A DNA stretch of 5,894 nt from an uncultured Prevotella sp. (lineage in GTDB: Bacteria; Bacteroidota; Bacteroidia; Bacteroidales; Bacteroidaceae), in assembly GCA_945863825.1 (NCBI GenBank), contig CAMBBY010000104.1, forward strand, positions 1 through 5,894, given 5' to 3'. The notes beneath the pieces are model-generated. The model had not been told where the DNA came from, searched no databases, and worked only from the letters and a program-made list of their open reading frames with translations. The position numbers were made by a program, and so were the translations under genes. Numbering within the stretch: the stretch's first letter is position 1; each line of letters starts with the position of its first letter. Positions 1 through 5,894 of this stretch are shown piece by piece.

Positions 1-43
1 ACAAGGAGTATCGTCGGCAGCGTCAGATGTGTATAAGAGACAG
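1..43 (+). other. Illumina Nextera adapter with i5 index (artefact)
   Basis: This is synthetic library sequence, not genomic DNA. Bases 1-2 (AC) match the end of the P5 arm. Bases 3-10 (AAGGAGTA) match the i5 index known as S507/N507. Bases 11-43 match the Nextera read-1 transposase adapter, whose last 19 bases (25-43) are the Tn5 mosaic end, finishing in AAGAGACAG. The frame of the following gene hits a TAA at 34-36 inside the adapter, so nothing upstream of base 44 should be translated. It probably comes from read-through of a short insert left untrimmed before assembly. It is not a genuine Tn5 insertion, because an index and P5 end are attached. Confidence 0.97.
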
Positions 44-723
44 GTTCTGTATATCGTGATACCCATGCCGGTCATGGCCATTGTGCCAAACTCGTCACCC
101 ATATCGAGAAGGTGAAGGTGCTCGGCCTCATCAACATCAAGGTACTGGCAGCCGGTTCTCTCTTTCTGGGCGATGTACGTGAACCTATCACGAGTACCAA
201 AGATGGTCCGAAGGCTATCAACTGGGGTATTCCTTTCACCGCCCGTCCAAAGGCTTTGAGATACGACTACAAGACTCACCTCAGCACCAGTCCTAACCGC
301 ATCAAGCAGACGGGTTTCAGCAGTGCCTCTACCGTAGCCGGTCATGACTATGCCGTAACCCTCCTTTATCTGCAGAAACGTCAAGAAGATGCCAGAGGCA
401 ATATTACCGCCAAGCGCGTAGGTACCGTAGTGGTGAAATATGGCAAGAGTACCAGTGGATGGGTGGAAAATGCCACTTACGAGATACATTATGGCGATAT
501 CCGCCACATGGCAGGATATAATGCATCTCTTATGGGACTTCGTACTACCGACTATGCACGCAACAGCAAGGGCAAGAGCGTACCTGTAAAAGAAGTAGGA
601 TGGGCAGCTGCCAATGAAACTCCAACTCATCTCGTATTACAGTTCTCTTCCTCTCATGGCGGAGCATATATCGGAACTCCAGGAAACACATTCTGGATAG
701 ACAATGTGGGACTCGTTTATTAA
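44..723 (+). CDS. PCMD-domain surface protein, C-terminal part (5' truncated)
   Basis: This is the last 225 codons of a longer gene; the first complete native codon is 46-48 and the stop is TAA at 721-723. The fragment resembles the PCMD domain (putative carbohydrate metabolism domain), a beta-sandwich found at the C-terminus of Bacteroidota cell-surface proteins thought to bind glycans. Visible marks are the LAAGSLFLG stretch (145-171), the WGIPFTARPKAL stretch followed by Y-x-Y-K (223-273), and a terminal FWIDNVGLVY (691-720), the usual closing strand with a conserved I-D-N. The N-terminus, expected to carry a lipoprotein signal and possibly another domain, is missing because native sequence starts at base 44. 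The GTG at 112 gives the longest apparent start, but the frame is open and PCMD-like upstream of it (SVYRDTHAGHGHCAKL), so it is not the true start. Substrate and role are unknown; family assignment is from recalled motifs. Confidence 0.8.
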
Positions 724-735
724 TCGCGTCCCACA
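705..735 (+). terminator. Hairpin over the stop codon, possible terminator
   Basis: TGTGGGAC (705-712) is perfectly complementary to GTCCCACA (728-735). After a T/C mismatch, CG (714-715) pairs with CG (725-726), leaving a 9-base loop (716-724) that contains the TAA stop of the preceding gene. The following bases (736-751) are AT-rich but not a clean T run, so termination is plausible rather than certain. Its position at a gene end, with 52 bases before the next start, fits a terminator for the PCMD gene. Confidence 0.45.
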
Positions 736-787
736 CCTTATTATATATATAAGAAGCAACAATATCTTATTTAGGAAAAATAGTATC

Positions 788-1984
788 ATGAAGCAACTAC
801 TCATGTGCCTCATCTGGCTTGCTTTGTCAGAACCTTCTTGTGCCAAAGCGCGAACTGATTATCTTCCAGAAGACAGCATCCATGTAATGACTGCCGAGGA
901 GTCTGATACCCTCAACACTCCTGCGAAAAAGAAATCTCTCATAACGAGATTTCTCGACTATTTCAATGATGCCAACAAAAACAAGAAGCATAAGAAATTC
1001 GACTTCAGCATCATCGGCGGTCCACACTACAGTACCGACACCAAACTGGGGTTAGGACTTGTGGCTGCAGGACTCTATCGTACCAACCCCAATGATACGA
1101 TCCTGCCTCCTTCCAACGTGTCTCTCTTCAGCGATGTAAGCACTGTAGGATTCTACATGTTAGGCATCAGGGGTACCCACATTTTTCCACAGGATAAGTA
1201 TCGTGCCGACTATACCGTCTATTTCTATTCCTTTCCCTGCGACTACTGGGGCATGGGATACGACATGGGAAATGACGACAGTAACAAGAGTGAGATGAAG
1301 CGATGGCAAGCCCGCATCAAGGGTAGTTTTCTCTTCCACCTGGGAAGCAACTTCTACATCGGTCCTATGGTGAGCTATGACTATGTGATAGGTAAAAACG
1401 TAGAACGACCAGAACTGCTCAACGGCATGGACAGGCATACCTGGAATTTAGGTGCCGGTTTCTCTGCCGTCTATGATTCAAGAGATGTGCTTACCTATCC
1501 ACATCAAGGTCTCTACATCAATCTGACCCAATGTTTCCGACCACGCTTCATGGGCAACGATTATGCTTTCAGTACCACCGAACTACAAGTGGATGCCTAC
1601 CAGAAAGTATGGAAAGGCGCCATCCTGGCAGAGGATTTCCGTACAATGCTCAATTTCGGCAACCCGTCTTGGGGCATGATGGCTCTCTTGGGCAACAGCA
1701 ATTCCATGCGCGGATACTACGAAGGACGATATAGGGACAAACATAAGATGGAGGCGCAGGTGGAACTTCGCCAACATATATGGAAGCGCAACAGTCTGAC
1801 CGTCTGGGTAGGTGCCGGAACCGTATTCAGCAAGTTCAGCAACATCCGTTCCCGACACATCCTGCCTAACTACGGACTGGGATACCGCTGGGAATTCAAG
1901 AAGAATGTAAATGTACGCCTTGACTACGGATTCGGAAAAGCAGGACAATCTGGATTCCTGTTTAGTATCAACGAAGCATTTTAA
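788..1984 (+). CDS. POTRA-less BamA/TamA-family (Omp85) outer-membrane beta-barrel
   Basis: A 398-residue protein. The ATG at 788 is chosen because it opens a signal peptide: MK, a hydrophobic stretch to about residue 13, and an A-K-A cleavage site at 19-21. A longer frame from 704 would overlap the previous gene and bury the signal. After cleavage comes a polar, lysine-rich linker (about 22-70), then alternating aromatic/hydrophobic strands from about 71 to the C-terminal Phe398. Omp85 marks are D-S-R-D (230-233) followed by Y-P-x-x-G, and an M-R-G-Y-Y-E-G-R-Y-R-D segment (307-317) that corresponds to the conserved loop-6 (V/L)RG(F/Y) motif. The linker of about 49 residues is too short for a POTRA domain of about 75-80. 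It therefore fits the Omp85 class without N-terminal domains known in Bacteroidota, whose function is poorly defined. It lies 11 bases upstream of a phosphoethanolamine transferase, suggesting co-transcription. A weak AGGA (773-776) precedes the start; no clear promoter was seen in 724-787. Confidence 0.85.
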   Translation: MKQLLMCLIWLALSEPSCAKARTDYLPEDSIHVMTAEESDTLNTPAKKKSLITRFLDYFNDANKNKKHKKFDFSIIGGPHYSTDTKLGLGLVAAGLYRTNPNDTILPPSNVSLFSDVSTVGFYMLGIRGTHIFPQDKYRADYTVYFYSFPCDYWGMGYDMGNDDSNKSEMKRWQARIKGSFLFHLGSNFYIGPMVSYDYVIGKNVERPELLNGMDRHTWNLGAGFSAVYDSRDVLTYPHQGLYINLTQCFRPRFMGNDYAFSTTELQVDAYQKVWKGAILAEDFRTMLNFGNPSWGMMALLGNSNSMRGYYEGRYRDKHKMEAQVELRQHIWKRNSLTVWVGAGTVFSKFSNIRSRHILPNYGLGYRWEFKKNVNVRLDYGFGKAGQSGFLFSINEAF

Positions 1985-1995
1985 TCAAAAAAATA

Positions 1996-3726
1996 ATGAA
2001 CTTTATCAATAAAGACAATTTCAATAAGCTACTCTATATCTATGCGACGCTGGCACTACTGTTGCCCAACATCGTTCTCTGTATCACGGAGCGCCTGTCA
2101 TTCTGGTCGGGTATCACCAATATCATGCTGCCATTGGGCATCTATATGCTACTGATGTCACTCTGCAAGAAAACGGGCAAGATGATATGGATATGCTTCA
2201 TCATGATCTTCTTTGCAGCATTCCAGCTGGTACTCCTCTACCTCTTCGGTAAAGGAGTGATAGCCGTGGATATGTTCCTCAACCTCGTAACCACCAATCC
2301 TGGTGAAGCTATGGAACTGCTCGACAATCTGGTACCAGCCGTTGCCGGAGTATTCATCGTATATCTACCGCTGCTCATCTTAGGAATCATATCCATCAGA
2401 AGCAAACGGTGGACTCCACTATCGAGCAACTGGCAAAGAAGAATGCATAAATGGGGAGCCTCAACAACGATAACAGGTCTGCTCTTCCTGGGCTTTACAT
2501 ACTGGTTTTCAGATGATTACAAGTTACAGGATCAGCTCTACCCTGCCAATGTGTTCTACAATCTCGGCTTAGCCGTGCAGCGCAACAACGCCTCAGTAAA
2601 TTATCAGGAAGCCTCCCAGAATTTCCGATTCAATGCCACTTCTACCCATCCTGCCGATTCCTGTGAAGTATATGTGATGGTAGTGGGCGAAACAGCCAGA
2701 GCACACAATTTCAGTCTCTATGGTTACCAACGTGATACCAATCCACTGCTCAGCAAGACAGCAGGACTCATGGCATTCGACAAGGTGACAACCCAGTCGA
2801 ATACAACCCACAAGAGCGTGCCGATGCTCCTTTCGGCAGCCTCAGCCAGCGACTTCGAGCGTCTGTTCCACGAAAAGGGAATCCTGGCAGCCTTCAGGGA
2901 AGCCGGTTTCCATACCGTTTTCCTGAGCAATCAACTCCCCAACCATTCCTTCATCGACTTCCTGGGTGAACAGGCTGACGAATGGGCTTTCATCAAAACC
3001 GGAGACAGAAACGAGGCTTTCGACAAGACGTATGGTCAAACATTCGACAAAATGTACGGGCAGGGAAAACTGGCCAAGATGGACGAAAAAGGCAATGTCT
3101 ATGATGCAGACCTGTTGCCTATTCTCGACCAGATACTGAGCAGAAAACATCAGAAACTCTTCATCGTGCTCCATACATACGGATCACACTTCAACTATAT
3201 GGAACGATATCCGCGAAACATGGCGCATTTCCAGCCAGACAGCCAGAGTGATGCGAAAGCAGAAAACCGCCGCGACCTGTTGAACGCTTACGACAATACC
3301 ATCCGCTATACCGACTACGTATTGCACAGCATCATCGAACGTCTGCAGAAGAAAGGCGGCATGAGTGCCATGCTCTATACAAGCGACCACGGAGAGAATA
3401 TCTTCGATGACAGCAGGAAACTCTTCCTACATGCCGCACCACGTGCTTCGCATTATGAACTGGACGTACCTTTCCTGATTTGGACATCAAGGAGTTATGA
3501 GCATCAGGAACCAGGAGTAGATGCGGCTCTCTCCCAGAATAAGCATAAGAAGATACAAAGCAGCCGTTCTGCCTTCCACACGATGCTACAGCTCGGCGGC
3601 ATTGCCACCCGATACCGTATAGACAGATATTCCGTAGCCAATTCGGGCTATCATCCAAAGCCTCTGCTGTATCTCAACGACCATGATGAAGCAATTCCGC
3701 AAGCCGACTGTGGATTTGACAAATAG
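1996..3726 (+). CDS. Phosphoethanolamine transferase, EptA/MCR-like, inner membrane
   Basis: A 576-residue member of the alkaline-phosphatase/sulfatase-fold phosphoethanolamine transferases, which move phosphoethanolamine from phosphatidylethanolamine onto lipid A or another periplasmic glycan. About five membrane helices (roughly 11-31, 37-58, 63-85, 113-134, 154-171) are followed by a periplasmic catalytic domain from about 222. By recalled comparison with MCR-1 the key residues are present: Glu232 in V-G-E-T-A-R, nucleophile Thr271 in N-T-T-H-K-S-V-P, His393 and His398 in H-T-Y-G-S-H, Asp464/His465 in S-D-H-G-E, and His479 in L-H-A. The cysteines that flank the nucleophile in MCR-1 are replaced by Gln267 and Met277, and only Cys223 and Cys572 lie in the soluble domain. 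Length is slightly above the usual 540-550, mainly at the C-terminus. The start follows the barrel gene by 11 bases. The lipid A substrate is inferred; a core-sugar or other acceptor (CptA-like) is equally possible. Confidence 0.9.
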   Translation: MNFINKDNFNKLLYIYATLALLLPNIVLCITERLSFWSGITNIMLPLGIYMLLMSLCKKTGKMIWICFIMIFFAAFQLVLLYLFGKGVIAVDMFLNLVTTNPGEAMELLDNLVPAVAGVFIVYLPLLILGIISIRSKRWTPLSSNWQRRMHKWGASTTITGLLFLGFTYWFSDDYKLQDQLYPANVFYNLGLAVQRNNASVNYQEASQNFRFNATSTHPADSCEVYVMVVGETARAHNFSLYGYQRDTNPLLSKTAGLMAFDKVTTQSNTTHKSVPMLLSAASASDFERLFHEKGILAAFREAGFHTVFLSNQLPNHSFIDFLGEQADEWAFIKTGDRNEAFDKTYGQTFDKMYGQGKLAKMDEKGNVYDADLLPILDQILSRKHQKLFIVLHTYGSHFNYMERYPRNMAHFQPDSQSDAKAENRRDLLNAYDNTIRYTDYVLHSIIERLQKKGGMSAMLYTSDHGENIFDDSRKLFLHAAPRASHYELDVPFLIWTSRSYEHQEPGVDAALSQNKHKKIQSSRSAFHTMLQLGGIATRYRIDRYSVANSGYHPKPLLYLNDHDEAIPQADCGFDK

Positions 3727-3763
3727 AAAACCAGATAAAAGAAAACAAGAAAGAAGCTTGATA

Positions 3764-3793
3764 GATAAAATGAAAAATAATTCATTTTTTATC
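3764..3793 (+). terminator. Weak AT-rich terminator-like hairpin
   Basis: AAAATGAA (3767-3774) pairs with TTCATTTT (3781-3788) around a 6-base loop, and the T run continues to 3790. GAT (3764-3766) can pair with ATC (3791-3793) if two Ts are bulged. The A-tract/stem/T-tract form and its position 40 bases past the transferase stop fit an intrinsic terminator. The stem has only one or two G-C pairs, so it would be weak. The T run could instead be part of the upstream promoter region. Confidence 0.35.
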
Positions 3794-3813
3794 TCTTTTA
3801 CGAAAAAAAGTAG

Positions 3814-3821
3814 TATCTTTG
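3814..3821 (+). promoter_or_regulatory. Bacteroidota-type -7 promoter element (TATCTTTG)
   Basis: TATCTTTG is an exact match to TAnnTTTG, the -7 element recognised by the primary sigma factor of Bacteroidota. A T-rich tract lies at 3785-3790, where the loose -33 element is expected, but no clear TTTG/TTG was found there. Transcription would start about 4 bases past the element, near 3825, giving a leader of about 120 bases to the ATG at 3948. It would drive the epimerase and probably the OPT transporter. Its last four bases lie inside the palindrome described next. Confidence 0.6.
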
Positions 3822-3858
3822 CCCTTGAAAGTGTCATAAGGATACTTTCAAGGGCAAA
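3818..3858. repeat. Long near-perfect inverted repeat overlapping the promoter
   Basis: The arms 3818-3835 and 3841-3858 are complementary over 18 positions (17 Watson-Crick pairs plus one G-T at 3833/3843), with a loop of 5 bases, ATAAG (3836-3840). The core GCCCTTGAAAGT / ACTTTCAAGGGC is perfect. The left arm begins with the TTTG of the -7 element. No T run follows the right arm on the + strand (AAATGCATTC follows), which argues against a terminator for the upstream gene. It could be an operator, a stable stem-loop at the mRNA 5' end, or a dispersed palindromic repeat. Confidence 0.85.
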
Positions 3859-3861
3859 TGC

Positions 3862-3877
3862 ATTCATATAGATGAAT
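3862..3877 (+). repeat. Small leader hairpin after the large palindrome
   Basis: ATTCAT (3862-3867) pairs with ATGAAT (3872-3877) around a 4-base loop. It is short and AT-rich, and starts 3 bases after the large palindrome, within the predicted leader of the epimerase gene. The rest of the leader (3878-3947) is A-rich with no visible structure or riboswitch motif. It may be a chance pairing. Confidence 0.3.
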
Positions 3878-3947
3878 CTAAAATATAAACAACAAAGAAT
3901 TAAACAATAAAGTTTAAACATACATTAAAGACTAAAAAACAAAAGAA

Positions 3948-4820
3948 ATGGAACAGATTAAAAACGATCAGCTCACATTGGAGATTTCATCTCTCGGCGC
4001 AGAACTTCAGAGTATCAAGGATGCCAATGGTAATGAATATCTTTGGGATGGTGACGAGAAGTACTGGAATCGCCACTCACCAATCCTCTTCCCTATCGTA
4101 TGCGGTTTGTGGAAGAACACCTATCGCATTGACGGCAAGGAATATACACTCACACGTCATGGCTTCGCCCGTGATACAGAGTTCAAGTTGGTTGGCAAAA
4201 CTGCTGACCGTCTCACCTTCGCCCTCATCGATAATGAGGAGACCCTGAAGAATTATCCTTATCATTTCAATCTTGCCATCTCTTACCGTCTGGAAGGCAA
4301 CGAGATTCACGTTATCTGGCATGTAGAAAACACCGATGACAAGGAAATCATGTTCCAGATTGGCGGTCACCCTGCATTCCTGGTTCCAGGTTGCAAGAAG
4401 GGCGAGGAAATGAAGGCTACCCTGAAACTCGACAACAAAGCACCTGTTCGCCTGTATGGTAACGTGGGCGGATGCATCGACCGCCAGGCTAAGGAGACCG
4501 TGGAAACTGAGAAGGGTATCTGGGAAGTAAACGAGGAGACATTTGCAGAGGATGCGGTAATCTTCGACAAGAGCCAGGTAAAGCAGGTGAGCATTCTCAA
4601 CGAACAGGGTGAACCTCACGTAACATTAGAATTCAAGACTCCTGCCGTAGGCATCTGGAATCCAACAGGCAAGCATGCTCCATTCGTCTGCATCGAACCA
4701 TGGTATGGATTGAACGACTGGGCAGAGTTTGACGGCGAATTTAAGGACAAATATCTGATGAACCGCCTCCAGCCAGGAGCAAGTTTCATGAGTGAGTATA
4801 TTATTAGAATCGAAAAATAA
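3948..4820 (+). CDS. Aldose 1-epimerase family protein (LacX/YeaD-like)
   Basis: A 290-residue cytoplasmic protein with no signal peptide, spanning the usual length of single-domain galactose mutarotase-like proteins. These interconvert the alpha and beta anomers of free or phosphorylated sugars. Family marks are an N-terminal G-A-E-L-x-S-I-K-D (17-25), S-P-I-L-F-P-I (44-50), H-G-F-A-R with His71, Q-I-G-G-H-P-A-F with the likely catalytic acid His141, and F-V-C-I-E-P-W-Y-G with the likely catalytic base Glu250. The motif spacing resembles LacX-type members rather than GalM, and the exact sugar cannot be read from sequence. The ATG at 3948 is the first good start after an A-rich leader (3880-3947) without a strong Shine-Dalgarno. 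It is followed after 40 bases by the OPT transporter with no terminator seen between them, so the two are probably co-transcribed from the promoter at 3814-3821. Confidence 0.9.
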   Translation: MEQIKNDQLTLEISSLGAELQSIKDANGNEYLWDGDEKYWNRHSPILFPIVCGLWKNTYRIDGKEYTLTRHGFARDTEFKLVGKTADRLTFALIDNEETLKNYPYHFNLAISYRLEGNEIHVIWHVENTDDKEIMFQIGGHPAFLVPGCKKGEEMKATLKLDNKAPVRLYGNVGGCIDRQAKETVETEKGIWEVNEETFAEDAVIFDKSQVKQVSILNEQGEPHVTLEFKTPAVGIWNPTGKHAPFVCIEPWYGLNDWAEFDGEFKDKYLMNRLQPGASFMSEYIIRIEK

Positions 4821-4860
4821 CATACAACAACTTAATATTCAACATTAAACATTACAAAAA

Positions 4861-5894
4861 ATGAAAGAAGAAATGAACCTCCCCGAAAACGCTTTCAGAG
4901 AGCTGAAAGACGGGGAAGAGTACAAGCCACTGATGTCGCCCGACAAGGTTTATCCTGAGGTGAACGGATGGTCAGTGACTTGGGGTATCGTGATGGCGAT
5001 CATCTTCTCTGCCGCCGCAGCCTATCTGGGTCTGAAGGTCGGTCAGGTTTTTGAGGCAGCCATCCCTATCGCTATCATCGCAGTAGGTGTCAGCACCGCT
5101 ACCAAGCGCAGCAAGGCTCTTGGCGAGAATGTCATCATCCAGAGTATCGGTGCCTGTTCGGGAGCTGTGGTAGCAGGTGCTATCTTCACCTTGCCCGCCA
5201 TCTATATCCTGCAGGCTAAGTATCCAGACATGACAACTTCATTTATGAAGATCTTCATGGCTTCGGCTCTCGGTGGTGTGCTCGGCATCTTGTTTCTGAT
5301 ACCTTTCCGCAAGTATTTCGTAAGCGATATGCATGGCAAGTATCCTTTCCCAGAAGCGACTGCTACCACACAGGTACTGGTAAGCGGTGCCAAGGGCGGC
5401 GATCAGGCAAAACCTTTGCTTATCGCTGGTCTGGTAGGTGGTCTCTATGACTTCATCGTTGCCAGCTTAGGATGGTGGAACGAAAACTTTACTTCCCGTG
5501 TAGTCGGTTGGGGTTGCGACCTTGCTGACAAGGCAAAACTCGTATTCAAGGTGAATACTGGAGCTGCCGTACTCGGTCTGGGTTACATCATCGGTTTGAA
5601 ATATGCCTTCTACACCTGCTTGGGTTCACTCGTCGTATGGTGGTTGATCGTACCAGGTATGAGCATTGCTTTCCACGACAGTGTGCTGAGTGCCTGGGAT
5701 CCAAGTATCGTGAAAACCGTAGGGGCTATGAGTCCTGAAGAAATCTTCAGAGCATACGCCCGCAGTATCGGTATCGGTGGCATTGCCATGGCAGGTATCA
5801 TCGGTATCATCAAGAGTTGGGGTATCATCAAGAGCGCTGTAGGTTTGGCAGCACAAGAACTGAAGGGCAAGAGCGATGTGAACGAAAACGTGAA
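4861..5894 (+). CDS. OPT-family oligopeptide transporter, N-terminal part (3' truncated)
   Basis: An open frame from ATG 4861 to the window edge: 344 codons plus two bases and no stop, so the gene continues to the right. Complete bacterial OPT proteins usually run beyond 600 residues, so about half is present. OPT carriers are inner-membrane, cation-coupled importers of small peptides or metal chelates. Marks seen are L-G-L-K-V-G-Q-V-F-E-A-A-I-P (56-69) in the first helix pair and the hallmark K-Y-P-F-P-E-A-T-A (160-168), followed by a series of glycine/alanine-rich hydrophobic segments (about 36-57, 65-80, 95-117, 131-150, 185-203, 233-268, 303-318). The polar N-terminus (1-35) has no signal peptide, as expected. 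The 40-base gap before it (4821-4860) is AT-rich with no terminator or promoter that I can support, so it likely shares the epimerase transcript. The substrate is unknown. Confidence 0.9.
   Translation, partial: MKEEMNLPENAFRELKDGEEYKPLMSPDKVYPEVNGWSVTWGIVMAIIFSAAAAYLGLKVGQVFEAAIPIAIIAVGVSTATKRSKALGENVIIQSIGACSGAVVAGAIFTLPAIYILQAKYPDMTTSFMKIFMASALGGVLGILFLIPFRKYFVSDMHGKYPFPEATATTQVLVSGAKGGDQAKPLLIAGLVGGLYDFIVASLGWWNENFTSRVVGWGCDLADKAKLVFKVNTGAAVLGLGYIIGLKYAFYTCLGSLVVWWLIVPGMSIAFHDSVLSAWDPSIVKTVGAMSPEEIFRAYARSIGIGGIAMAGIIGIIKSWGIIKSAVGLAAQELKGKSDVNENV

Noticed and set aside
25..43. Tn5 mosaic end as evidence of a real transposon insertion
   Set aside because: It is continuous with the Nextera read-1 adapter and an i5 index on the outer side, so it is library sequence.
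704..787. Upstream in-frame start for the barrel gene at ATG 704
   Set aside because: It would overlap the end of the PCMD gene, run through the hairpin, and add 28 residues in front of a clear signal peptide that starts at 788.
788..850. Lipoprotein signal in the barrel protein (Cys18)
   Set aside because: The residues before the cysteine are E-P-S, which do not fit a lipobox; an A-K-A signal peptidase I site follows directly.
3818..3858. Invertible promoter (recombinase-controlled switch)
   Set aside because: The repeats are separated by only 5 bases, so no promoter lies between them to invert, and no recombinase gene is nearby in the window.
3683..3871. Small + strand ORF bridging the transferase end and the spacer
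   Set aside because: It overlaps the transferase in another frame and is lysine-rich translation of AT-rich spacer plus the palindrome; no start signal or family likeness.
3586..3921. Minus-strand ORF through the spacer and palindrome
   Set aside because: Its resemblance to the + strand frame in the palindrome (FALES-like stretch on both strands) is a product of the inverted repeat, and it is otherwise low-complexity AT-rich translation.
3878..3947. Riboswitch in the epimerase leader
   Set aside because: The stretch is A-rich with no paired elements or conserved motif that I recognise.
4077..4619. A 180-codon open frame on the minus strand inside the epimerase gene
   Set aside because: It lies fully antisense to a well-supported gene, shows no recognisable domain, and reflects the codon pattern of the + strand gene.
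5794..5829. Three copies of GGTATCATC in the transporter gene
   Set aside because: They encode Gly-Ile-Ile steps in a hydrophobic helix with repeated codon choice; no regular spacing or extension beyond the coding pattern.

Overview
The window looks like a chromosomal fragment from a member of the Bacteroidota, most likely a gut Bacteroidales of the Prevotella/Segatella type. The reasons are a PCMD-family surface protein, a POTRA-less Omp85 barrel, a perfect TAnnTTTG promoter element, A-rich leaders without strong Shine-Dalgarno sequences, and balanced GC in the genes with AT-rich spacers. The genus is an inference. All genes lie on the + strand. The first 43 bases are not biological: they are the end of an Illumina P5/i5 index plus the Nextera transposase adapter, so native sequence begins at base 44.

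Layout: (1) 44-723 is the C-terminal part of a PCMD-domain protein, cut by the adapter. A hairpin spans its stop codon (705-735) and may be a terminator. (2) 788-1984 encodes an outer-membrane beta-barrel of the BamA/TamA (Omp85) family with a signal peptide but no POTRA domains. Eleven bases later, 1996-3726 encodes an inner-membrane phosphoethanolamine transferase of the EptA/MCR type with its metal and nucleophile residues in place. The two are probably one transcription unit for envelope biogenesis or modification. (3) 3727-3947 is a 221-base AT-rich spacer with a weak terminator-like hairpin, a TAnnTTTG promoter, and a long near-perfect palindrome (18-base arms, 5-base loop) that overlaps the promoter. 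(4) 3948-4820 encodes a LacX/YeaD-like aldose 1-epimerase family protein. After a 40-base spacer, 4861 to the right edge is the N-terminal half of an OPT-family oligopeptide transporter, open at the window end.

The middle pair acts on the cell envelope; the last pair looks like nutrient uptake and sugar handling. No mobile element, CRISPR array, tRNA or rRNA was seen. I found no clear new multi-gene system. The points most worth a second look are the palindrome fused to a promoter, the barrel/phosphoethanolamine-transferase pair, and the adapter contamination at the left edge.
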